From assembly GCA_021161885.1 (NCBI GenBank), contig JAGGZS010000039.1:1-12939 (forward strand): a stretch of 12,939 bases of DNA, in the 5' to 3' direction. The position numbers and the translations under genes are program-made. Position 1 is the stretch's first letter; the number at the start of each line of letters is the position of its first letter. The stretch is from a bacterium. GTDB taxonomy: Bacteria > Auribacterota > Auribacteria > Auribacterales > Auribacteraceae. The notes under the pieces are model-generated. The model did no database searches and was not told the origin of the DNA. It saw nothing but the letters and a program-made list of their open reading frames with translations. Positions 6,618 through 12,939 of the stretch are shown here, piece by piece.

Positions 6618-7746
6618 GAACGAAAATTTTTCGGGGACTCGTGTCTCTGAGCGGGGCATGATTATAATTATGGTGATGTGGATACTTGCTATATTGTCGT
6701 TGTTTGCCGTTGGATTGGGTTATCGCAGTTCCATAGAACTTAGGTTAACCAGTTTTTATCTCGATAAAACACGGGCAACTTATCTTGGGCAGAAAGCTTT
6801 GTACTCGGTTTTTTTCTATATCGCTAACGACCAGACGAAAAAGGTGGACGCTTATAATGAGCCTTGGGGTAATTCACCTGAAGATTTTTTCGAGGCGAAA
6901 TACGCAAACGCTAAGGTAACCGTATCCCATCTCGCCGACGGAAATGATGAAAAAGTAGAACTTTACGGGGCGTCCGATGAGTGCGGTAAAATCAATATTA
7001 ATAAGGTGCCTATAGAGCTTTTGGCATCGGAATATTGGAAGGAAAAATTTTCTATCGATGATGACCTTGTTGAGGTTATTGACCATTGGCGGAGCAAAAA
7101 AGGAAAAAATAAAGACCTTGATTCATGGTATGAAACCACATACGATTATGAAGCCCGACACGGCAATATCCAAATTCTCGATGAACTGCATTTCCTGAAA
7201 AACTTTTTTTCTACCAGCAGGGAAAAAAATCATAACCGGGCAAAATTAAAAGATATAATAACCTGTTATGGCAAATGGGTTAATGTAAATACAGCCACAA
7301 AAGAGGTGCTTGAGGCGTTGTTTGCCCTGCAGGGCGCTAAAAAAGAGTTTGCCAAATCAGACAGGGATGAGCTGGTAAGGATGATAATCGAATACAGGAA
7401 CGGGGATGACGGCTTGCCCGGCACCGAGGATGACCAGCTGTTTAAGGATGTGAACATAGAAACCGCAATAGGAACTCATGAGTCAAAAAAAATAACAGCT
7501 TTAAACTGGCTTCGCCAGAAAAAACTTATTGGCGTAACATCTGATTTTTTCAGGATAAATGTTAAGGTGGAATTTCCAGAAAAGAAAATGACCAAAAGAA
7601 TTCAAGCTGTTGTTACCCGGTCGGAAACTTTCGCGAAAAACGCTGAAGGCAAGAAAAAAAAGAAAGTTCCCGCGGTTAATGTGATTGATGCAGGGGACGA
7701 TGAGGAAATAGAAAAAATGAGAGTTATAAAATATTTTGAAGATTAG
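6601..7746 (+). CDS. gspK: Tip pseudopilin GspK
   Basis: Large minor pseudopilin that caps the pseudopilus. The start at 6601 gives a 19-residue leader ending SERG, cleaved before MIIIM. Lacking Glu5 (Met24 occupies that position) is the normal state for GspK. A hydrophobic helix follows to ~41. The globular part carries two GspK landmarks: DECGKININKVP (126-137) and VNVNTATKEVL (227-237), which frame the helical insert domain with repeated helix-hairpin-like elements. At 381 residues it is of normal to slightly large size, with a Lys-rich tail near ~345-355. An open frame continues upstream to 6505, but that would place a long polar extension before the leader. It overlaps gspJ by 17 bases and has a GAGG abutting the ATG, so coupled translation is likely. 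The next gene begins 62 bases later. Confidence 0.88.
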   Translation: MSKKNKNENFSGTRVSERGMIIIMVMWILAILSLFAVGLGYRSSIELRLTSFYLDKTRATYLGQKALYSVFFYIANDQTKKVDAYNEPWGNSPEDFFEAKYANAKVTVSHLADGNDEKVELYGASDECGKININKVPIELLASEYWKEKFSIDDDLVEVIDHWRSKKGKNKDLDSWYETTYDYEARHGNIQILDELHFLKNFFSTSREKNHNRAKLKDIITCYGKWVNVNTATKEVLEALFALQGAKKEFAKSDRDELVRMIIEYRNGDDGLPGTEDDQLFKDVNIETAIGTHESKKITALNWLRQKKLIGVTSDFFRINVKVEFPEKKMTKRIQAVVTRSETFAKNAEGKKKKKVPAVNVIDAGDDEEIEKMRVIKYFED

Positions 7747-7808
7747 CATATAGTTGTGGTAAACTTCTATGAAAAATAAGTATAAATTTTTTTTATTGGA
7801 TATATAAG

Positions 7809-9368
7809 ATGCTGAAAAAGAAAAAATTTAATATTCCCGCAGAATATAAAAAATCAAGAATAGGACTGGAAATAGATTCAGTATGCGCTAAAGCCGTTCA
7901 GCTTAAACTAAAAAAAGACGCGACAGTGGTAATTGAAAAAATGGCGGTAACCGAATTAAAATATTTTATTTACGACGAAGTCCCCGCTATTTTAAAAACA
8001 TTTTTTAAAAAAAATAATTTCAAAGTTAAGAATGTAATATCGTGTTTTCCTCGTAACCTGACTATGATAAGGTTGTTAAAACTTCCTTCTACCGACCCGA
8101 AAGAAATAGAAGAGATGGTTGGGTTTCAGGCAATAAAACAAATCCCTTATAACCGTGAGGATATGATAATCGATTATGAGGTGCTTTCTACCGATGACGA
8201 GGGTTACTCCAATGTTATGCTCTCTATCGCGCATCGCAATGTTATCTATCAGCATCTTGATACCATAGAATCTTCGGGGCTGCACACAAAACGAATAGAC
8301 ATCAATTCACAAGCGGCTTTAAGGGCTTATTTGTATCTTAAGCGTCTTGAAAACAAAAAAAATGATGAACAAGCGGAAAAAGAAAATTCGGAAAAAGCGG
8401 AAAAATCAACCTGTTCCGCTCTCGTGAATATTGATTATGCCCAGACGAATATTCAGATTATTTCGGGTGAAAACTTGCTGTTCAGCAGAGGAATCAGCCT
8501 TGGAATAATGCACTTGATTTTAAAAGAGAAAAAGTTCCAGACCGAATCGGCTAACATTAACTGGCAGTCAGAATTAATGGATGAGTTAAGACGCTCGTTT
8601 GCTGTATTTTCAAGAGAACAGTCAGGTTTGTTTGTGGATAAAATAGTTTTAATCGGAGGATACAATAATTTTAAAAATATCGAACGCAATATGTCCGGCA
8701 GGTTTCAGGTGCCTGTGGAAATATTTGATTTGTCCAATCGGGTTGAGGGTTATGGTAAGTTTGTTTCTGCTTTGCGTTTAAACAAGAAAGAAATATCACT
8801 GCTTGCTATAATAGGGCTTCTTTTGCCCGACCGCTCAAGGCGTCTTAATATGATACCTGCTGAGGTAAAACAAAAACGTAAATATTATAAGAGGATGGCT
8901 GTCTCTACGGTCGCTTCGTTGTTGGTCGCATGTCTTTTTATCGTGGGGTTTATAAATTTTTATTCTGAAATTAATCGTAAAAGCAAATATATAACTCAGC
9001 TTAAAGATCGTGTTGAGGCGTTGTCCCCAAGAGTATCTCAGCTTGAAATGATGAGAGAGAAGATTAATGTTATAGATGAACATATGGGAGCCGGAGTTTC
9101 CTGTTTGGATTATTTAAGGGAACTTTATGTGCTGATACCGGATAAAATATCGCTTGCGGCGTTTATGTTTGATGAAACAAAATATATAGTTATAAAAGGA
9201 ACCGCGGAAAATATGTCTGATGTATTTGAACTGATACCTCAGCTTGAAGAGTCTGATTTGTTTGAAAAAGTATCTTCACGAGGCGTGAAGCGCCGTAAAG
9301 TAGGGAAAAAGGAAGTTGTTGATTTTGAAATACAATGTTCTTTGGAAAAAGAAGGGGGAGGAGCTTAA
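7809..9368 (+). CDS. gspL: GspL-like assembly protein with PilM and PilN modules
   Basis: Inner-membrane protein that recruits the GspE ATPase. Residues ~15-335 form the actin-like cytoplasmic domain and look strongly PilM-like: IGLEID (18-23), a KLPSTDPKEIEEMVGFQ type segment (~92-110), IDINSQAALRAYLYL (~160-175) and IGGYNNF (282-288) near the nucleotide pocket. A charged Lys/Glu-rich insertion (~179-202) interrupts it. A single membrane helix lies at ~363-385. It is followed by a coiled-coil stretch (~388-420) and a PilN/GspL periplasmic ferredoxin-like domain to 519. This PilM+PilN order in one chain is the GspL architecture. The weak GGA at 7798-7800 is the only SD-like element. It directly abuts gspM. 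Calling it a natural PilM-PilN fusion would be equally accurate. Confidence 0.88.
   Translation: MLKKKKFNIPAEYKKSRIGLEIDSVCAKAVQLKLKKDATVVIEKMAVTELKYFIYDEVPAILKTFFKKNNFKVKNVISCFPRNLTMIRLLKLPSTDPKEIEEMVGFQAIKQIPYNREDMIIDYEVLSTDDEGYSNVMLSIAHRNVIYQHLDTIESSGLHTKRIDINSQAALRAYLYLKRLENKKNDEQAEKENSEKAEKSTCSALVNIDYAQTNIQIISGENLLFSRGISLGIMHLILKEKKFQTESANINWQSELMDELRRSFAVFSREQSGLFVDKIVLIGGYNNFKNIERNMSGRFQVPVEIFDLSNRVEGYGKFVSALRLNKKEISLLAIIGLLLPDRSRRLNMIPAEVKQKRKYYKRMAVSTVASLLVACLFIVGFINFYSEINRKSKYITQLKDRVEALSPRVSQLEMMREKINVIDEHMGAGVSCLDYLRELYVLIPDKISLAAFMFDETKYIVIKGTAENMSDVFELIPQLEESDLFEKVSSRGVKRRKVGKKEVVDFEIQCSLEKEGGGA
9357..9363 (+). promoter_or_regulatory. Shine-Dalgarno site of gspM within the gspL end
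   Basis: GGAGGAG ends five bases before the ATG at 9369. It encodes the C-terminal Gly/Ala codons of GspL at the same time, so the last residues of GspL appear shaped by this ribosome binding site. Confidence 0.7.
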
Positions 9369-9905
9369 ATGAGGTTTTTGAAAAAATTGTCTTCGCGGGA
9401 AAAACGGCTTCTTATCGTTACTATGGGAATATTTTTTGTTGTGGGAACTTATGTCTATCTTATCGAACCGTTATGGAATTATTGGATAGGGCTCGATGCT
9501 GAGATTATTCAATACCAAGATAAATTGCGAAGGGCCCAAAGTATTTTACGGCGTGAAAAATTTATAGTTAAAACTTATAAAAAATACGAAAAAAAATTAA
9601 AGATTGAAGGGTCTGATCAGGCGAAAACCGCTCGAATTTTAAAAGAAATCGAAACCACGGCACGCAATAACCAGTTTAATATAAATGATATTAAACCGCA
9701 GAGTATAAGGGATAGAGAATTTTATAAATTTTATCTTATTGAACTTGAAGCCGAAGCGGATGTTATGTCTCTCGCCAAATTTATTTATGACCTGCAAATA
9801 TCTCAGCAGTCGTTACGTGTAAGCAGGCTTCAATTGGCGGTTAGTTCTTCAAAGCCCCATTTACTTAAAGTTGATATGATTATTACTAAAGTTATTTTGC
9901 AGTAA
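9369..9905 (+). CDS. gspM: GspM/PilO-like inner-membrane assembly protein
   Basis: Bitopic inner-membrane partner of GspL. The N-terminus LSSREKRLLIV (residues 7-17) is the classic GspM opening. A membrane helix covers ~14-34 and is followed by a coiled-coil region (~40-80) with alternating hydrophobic and charged residues. A C-terminal ferredoxin-like domain (~88-178) contains LKEIETTARNNQFNINDIKP, as seen in GspM and PilO. It has 178 residues, normal for both families. The ATG follows the gspL TAA without a gap and has a strong SD. GspL and GspM form heterodimers through their periplasmic domains in known systems. PilO is the alternative name; the GspL neighbour and the pseudopilin set favour GspM. 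Confidence 0.85.
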   Translation: MRFLKKLSSREKRLLIVTMGIFFVVGTYVYLIEPLWNYWIGLDAEIIQYQDKLRRAQSILRREKFIVKTYKKYEKKLKIEGSDQAKTARILKEIETTARNNQFNINDIKPQSIRDREFYKFYLIELEAEADVMSLAKFIYDLQISQQSLRVSRLQLAVSSSKPHLLKVDMIITKVILQ

Positions 9906-9906
9906 T

Positions 9907-9916
9907 TTTGTACAAA
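9907..9916. repeat. Perfect 10-base palindrome between gspM and the DUF2723 gene
   Basis: TTTGTACAAA is its own reverse complement and lies just after the gspM stop codon in a 34-base gap. It has no loop, so it is not a terminator. It could be an operator half, but palindromes of this AT-rich type are common in such DNA. Confidence 0.3.
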
Positions 9917-9939
9917 TAGTAAAAAAAGAAAAAATTTTA

Positions 9940-12336
9940 ATGGATAACCTTGTAAATAGAACCGGAAAATTTTCAGCCCTTGACATTATTTTTGGTGTCG
10001 GGGTTTTTTGTATTAGTTTCGCGGTTTACTTTGTTACTCTTTGCCCGACAATTTTTGTTGGTGACAGCGGTGAATTGACTGCCGCCGCCTTAACCTGCGG
10101 GATAGCCCATCCTCCGGGGTATCCTTTATATGTTATTGTATCTAAAATATTTTCTTTATTGTTACCCGGCGAAAGTTCGGCTTATGAAATAAATATGTTT
10201 TCTGCTTTTTGCGGGTCGCTTAGTGTTTTTGTTTTTTATTTTCTGATGCGCTTAATTGGCGTTTCACGCTTTGTTTGCGCGGCAACAGCTTTAACATTCG
10301 GCTTTTTGAACCTGTTTTGGGGAGAGGCGGTTGTTGCAAGAGTATATACTTTGAGCGCTTTTCTTATTTTATGCTCTTTGTTTTATCTGCTGCGTTATAA
10401 ATTTTATAAAAATATTAATGATTTATATAGGTATTTTGTGTTTTTCGGGTTAGGGTTGGCTAACCATACAATAGCGGTAATAACCATTGTGCCTGCGGGA
10501 TTAATCATTCTCGCTTCAGGCGATAAGAAAGTTTTTTATCCGAAAACAATAATAAAATGTATTTTATCGGTTCTGCCCGGACTTAGTTTTTATCTGTTTT
10601 TGCCTCTTCGGTCATTGACTAATCCTGTTATAAACTGGGGTAATCCCGGTAAAGGTATGAATCTGTTGGATTTTATTTTGCGCAAAGAATACTGGGACAG
10701 GGTTTACGTAAAAAATATGGAAGATACCATAGAGGTTGTTACTCATTACATTTTGCTTATACCGAGAGAATTTCTTTATGCGGGAATAGTTTTTCTGGTA
10801 ATCGGGCTGGTTAATCTTTTTATAAAAAAACGAATAACCGCTTTAAGTTTTATACTTATTTATGTGATGAATATTTTTGTTATGATACTCCACGCCAGCA
10901 GAGCGGACATTTTTTACTGGCCAAGATATATCATACCCGCGTTTATAAGCCTTTGTGTATTCTTTGGATACGGGCTTGATTACGTTATCGGCAAAATAGC
11001 TTTTTTGCGGAAAAGGGATTTCACCGTTTTGATATTCCCGTTGCTTATGCTTTACGCGAATTATCATATTAACGACAGGTCGCGAAACTATATGGCTCTA
11101 GATTATAATATGCATATTTTAAATAATTTGCCTGAAAACGCCAATCTTGTGGCTCAAGGTGATAATGTTTTGTTTCCTTTAACCTATCTGCATTATGTGA
11201 AAAAAATCAGGACAGACGTCAAGATGTATGAGATGGGCATGAACGAACTTGCTCCTTTTGAGTTTAATCCTAAGGATAACCCTACTTTTTTTACTCATTA
11301 CAACGATTTTAAAGGCACTAATCTGTCGTTAGTGCCTACCGGATTAGTCTACCAAGCGTTAACTCCTGATATGCGGGCGGATATGATAAAAGACTGGGAT
11401 AAATTTAAAATCCGCCCTATGGAGCCGGATGAAATGTATCTTAACTATAACTGCCGGTGTATGCTTGCTGATTATTATTTTATGATAGGGGTTAACAAAC
11501 AGCGTGAAAGTTTCAAAAAAGCTCTGTCTTATTATGAAAAAGCCTGCCGAATAGCTTATGATAACGATGTTGTCCATTATAATGCGGGGCTTGTTTATTT
11601 GCGTGAAGGATTATTGGAAAAAGCCCGTGAAATGTTTAGGCTTGTTATTAAGATTGACCGCAAAAATAACCGCGCCAGAAATTATATTAACTCTATTGAC
11701 CTTGCGCTCAAGGCTAAACAAAATAAACGAAAGGTTGAACTTGAAAATTCACATCAAACTTTGTTTCAACAAGTTATGGATAAAGCAGGCAGGGCTTTTA
11801 AGTCCGGCGATATTTCATCTGCTTTTAAATATATAAATGAAGCCCTTAAAAGCAAGCCGGATTCAATTAACGCTTTAAGTAATCTTGCTACGCTTTATAT
11901 CTTAAGTGGAGATTATGACAACGCCCGAAAATTGTATTTAAAAATATTAAAATTACAGCCTGAAAATATTGTCGCCCGGAAAAATATTGTATGGCTTACT
12001 GGAGTAAAAAAGTTTATATATGATTTGAATATGCCTGAGGATTCGACCGCTGTTACGGACGAAGAAAAAAATAAGTTTTATAATGCGCTTATTGAAAAAT
12101 CAGATGAGGTCTATAAAAGAGGTGATTTTCACGAATCGATTTTTTATTTGAAACGAGCGGTTGATATTTTTCCTGAGAGGATTGCCGCATATAAGAAACT
12201 TATAGATGTTTACGTAAAACTAAATGTTATAAAAGAGGCTTTGCTTATCAGCAAAAAAGTTTATAAGATAGAGCCTGACGATTCTGGAATCAGGGAAATC
12301 ATAGGAAAACTTGAGCGTATTTTAGAGTCTCTTTAA
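9940..12336 (+). CDS. DUF2723 (TMEM260-like) membrane glycosyltransferase candidate with TPR repeats
   Basis: Large polytopic membrane protein of 798 residues. Residues ~14-390 contain about ten to twelve hydrophobic segments. The DUF2723 signature is near the start: TLCPTIFVGDSGEL with D42 and E45, then GIAHPPGYPLY (54-64). Downstream, FLPLRSLTNPVINWGNP fits the same family. DUF2723 is a GT-C fold family; its human member TMEM260 is a protein O-mannosyltransferase, so a protein-glycosylating role is plausible but not shown. After a soluble region come TPR-like repeats at ~510-570, ~615-680 and ~715-790, probably for protein contacts. The ATG has no clear SD, but the gap to gspM is only 34 bases, so it likely belongs to the same transcript. 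A role in glycosylating pseudopilins or exported proteins is inference from context. Donor and acceptor are unknown. Confidence 0.83.
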   Translation: MDNLVNRTGKFSALDIIFGVGVFCISFAVYFVTLCPTIFVGDSGELTAAALTCGIAHPPGYPLYVIVSKIFSLLLPGESSAYEINMFSAFCGSLSVFVFYFLMRLIGVSRFVCAATALTFGFLNLFWGEAVVARVYTLSAFLILCSLFYLLRYKFYKNINDLYRYFVFFGLGLANHTIAVITIVPAGLIILASGDKKVFYPKTIIKCILSVLPGLSFYLFLPLRSLTNPVINWGNPGKGMNLLDFILRKEYWDRVYVKNMEDTIEVVTHYILLIPREFLYAGIVFLVIGLVNLFIKKRITALSFILIYVMNIFVMILHASRADIFYWPRYIIPAFISLCVFFGYGLDYVIGKIAFLRKRDFTVLIFPLLMLYANYHINDRSRNYMALDYNMHILNNLPENANLVAQGDNVLFPLTYLHYVKKIRTDVKMYEMGMNELAPFEFNPKDNPTFFTHYNDFKGTNLSLVPTGLVYQALTPDMRADMIKDWDKFKIRPMEPDEMYLNYNCRCMLADYYFMIGVNKQRESFKKALSYYEKACRIAYDNDVVHYNAGLVYLREGLLEKAREMFRLVIKIDRKNNRARNYINSIDLALKAKQNKRKVELENSHQTLFQQVMDKAGRAFKSGDISSAFKYINEALKSKPDSINALSNLATLYILSGDYDNARKLYLKILKLQPENIVARKNIVWLTGVKKFIYDLNMPEDSTAVTDEEKNKFYNALIEKSDEVYKRGDFHESIFYLKRAVDIFPERIAAYKKLIDVYVKLNVIKEALLISKKVYKIEPDDSGIREIIGKLERILESL

Positions 12337-12388
12337 TTATTAAGGCATCAATGCGGTGTTGATATGTCAAAAGGGTTTCATTTGTAAA
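12337..12388. other. Short convergent intergenic region without a clear terminator
   Basis: The operon and the response-regulator gene converge here with only 52 bases between stop codons. The best hairpin is ATCAA/TTGAT with a seven-base loop (about 12349-12365), which is too weak and lacks a T-run. I see no convincing intrinsic terminator on either strand, so factor-dependent termination or overlapping transcripts are possible. Confidence 0.5.
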
Positions 12389-12395
12389 TTACAAA
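12381..12395. repeat. AT-rich inverted repeat at the 3' end of the response-regulator gene
   Basis: TTTGTAA and TTACAAA are perfect inverted copies around a single central A, and the repeat spans the stop codon of the minus-strand gene. As RNA it could form a five-pair stem with a five-base loop, too weak to terminate alone. It might be a protein site, but no factor can be named. Confidence 0.3.
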
Positions 12396-12781
12396 GAGAA
12401 TCCTAACCTGCTGATAGTTGTTTTTAACATATCTTCACGGATAGGTTTACTGATAAATTGATTAATACCGTAGCGCTGGGCTGTTTGGATATCTCTTTGC
12501 GTTGAGGATGTGCTTAGTATACAAATTTTATCGCTGGGGATTTGTTTGTGCTCATTATCTAAAATGGACAGTATCTCAAAAGCGGATAATTTTGGAAGTT
12601 TAATATCCAGAAAAATAATTTCATAATTATTTTTCTTTGTCCTTAAATAATTTAAGGCGTCTTCACCGTTATCTATTTCGTCAATAGTTATATTCGGGTC
12701 TATTTTGTTGAGAATATATTTCATAAAAAAGCGGTCGTCAACATTATCCTCAACATAAAGAATTTTTTTTAGTTGTTTCAT
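12389..12781 (-). CDS. Stand-alone CheY-like response regulator
   Basis: Single receiver domain of 130 residues with no output domain. Key residues are present: E11/D12 acidic pair (with D15/D16 next to it), phosphoacceptor D59 in FLDIKLP, S90 at the Thr/Ser switch site, F109 at the aromatic switch site and K112 in SKP. The LSTSS and YGINQFISKP segments resemble the Rcp1-type receivers that pass phosphate between hybrid kinases or act by protein contact. It runs convergent to the secretion operon, so it is transcribed on its own or with a gene beyond the right edge of the window. An SD-like GGGGGA lies just upstream of its ATG. No histidine kinase is present in the window. A link with the receiver domain of the GspE fusion is possible, but nothing in the sequence proves it. 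Confidence 0.92.
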   Translation of the reverse strand: MKQLKKILYVEDNVDDRFFMKYILNKIDPNITIDEIDNGEDALNYLRTKKNNYEIIFLDIKLPKLSAFEILSILDNEHKQIPSDKICILSTSSTQRDIQTAQRYGINQFISKPIREDMLKTTISRLGFSL

Positions 12782-12784
12782 TTG

Positions 12785-12790
12785 TCCCCC
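12785..12790 (-). promoter_or_regulatory. Shine-Dalgarno site of the response regulator
   Basis: Read on the minus strand, GGGGGA lies three bases before the ATG at 12781. The spacing is short, but the G-run stands out in this AT-rich region and supports the start. Confidence 0.5.
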
Positions 12791-12820
12791 TGAAAAAGTT
12801 GAGTGATATTTTTAACTTTT

Positions 12821-12826
12821 ATTATA
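12821..12826 (-). promoter_or_regulatory. Probable -10 element of the response-regulator promoter
   Basis: On the minus strand the sequence reads TATAAT, a perfect -10 match, about 40 bases before the start codon. The nearest good -35-like hexamer, TTTACA, is only 12 bases upstream of it, too close for standard spacing. At 17 bases there is only a weak match, so promoter strength or an activator requirement is uncertain. Confidence 0.4.
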
Positions 12827-12939
12827 TTCGGTTTAGTTTGTAAAGAAATAAAATCGATTTAATTGAATGTTTTTGTAAGAAAAAATTTGATGTTTAATTT
12901 AAAAAAAGAAAAAATCGAATATTATTTCACATTATATAT

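Larger units (their letters stand above)
12782..12939. other. Non-coding region upstream of the minus-strand response regulator
   Basis: The final 158 bases hold no open frame of note. They are extremely AT-rich and carry the ribosome binding site and the likely -10 element of the response-regulator gene. Two copies of TTTGTAA (12837-12843, 12872-12878) occur here but may be chance. I recognise no RNA gene or terminator. Confidence 0.55.

Noticed and set aside
7769..7807. 12-codon open frame ending one base before the gspL start
   Set aside because: It could be a leader peptide coupling translation to gspL, but it has no clear SD, no regulatory codon pattern, and is short enough to be chance.
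212..12336. Reading the locus as a type IV pilus operon (pilB/pilC/pilA/pilM/pilN/pilO)
   Set aside because: GspG has the calcium-loop and DPWGSPYQY hallmarks, and a GspK without Glu5 plus H, I and J are present. PilT and PilQ are absent. A T2SS fits better.
12337..12400. Bidirectional intrinsic terminator between the convergent genes
   Set aside because: The available stems are only five pairs, AT-rich, and not followed by a T-run on either strand.
1..12939. CRISPR array, tRNA, rRNA, insertion sequence or att site
   Set aside because: I saw no regularly spaced repeats, no tRNA or rRNA-like sequence, no transposase or integrase frame, and no terminal inverted repeats with target duplications.

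Overview
The window is a compact, AT-rich stretch of bacterial chromosome. It is dominated by one rightward operon for a type II secretion system (T2SS) of the type-IV-pilus superfamily. Inner-membrane assembly genes and five (pseudo)pilin genes indicate a diderm host. Sequence style (low GC, PilM-like GspL, DUF2723-TPR protein, Peptidase-MA-like protein) suggests an uncultivated or poorly sampled diderm lineage such as Elusimicrobiota or Omnitrophota. That placement is only an impression; no rRNA or other marker is present to support it.

Layout. Positions 1-211 are non-coding leader DNA with a possible promoter and a good Shine-Dalgarno site. Then, all on the + strand and almost without gaps: a receiver-domain/GspE ATPase fusion (212-2323), gspF (2326-3609), a secreted gluzincin-type metallopeptidase (3627-4409), gspG (4475-4894), gspH (4866-5405), gspI (5402-5932), gspJ (5940-6617), gspK (6601-7746), a PilM+PilN-type gspL (7809-9368), gspM (9369-9905) and a large DUF2723 membrane protein with C-terminal TPR repeats (9940-12336). 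A single-domain response regulator lies convergently on the - strand (12389-12781). The last ~158 bases hold its likely promoter.

How the parts fit. GspE powers assembly, GspF is the membrane platform, and GspL/GspM recruit and anchor the ATPase. GspG is the major pseudopilin and H-I-J-K form the minor tip complex. The secretin (GspD), GspC, GspN and the prepilin peptidase (GspO) are not in the window and must lie elsewhere. Three non-canonical parts make the locus interesting: a phospho-receiver domain fused to the ATPase, a zinc-peptidase gene inserted between gspF and gspG, and a TMEM260/DUF2723-type glycosyltransferase candidate at the 3' end. My inference is a T2SS whose motor is gated by a two-component signal and whose pseudopilins or cargo may be proteolytically processed and/or O-glycosylated. 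GspJ also has Asn in place of the near-invariant Gly before the prepilin cleavage site. Five start codons were moved downstream from the longest open frame (gspG, gspH, gspJ, gspK) or supported (gspE) using Shine-Dalgarno sites and prepilin leader geometry.
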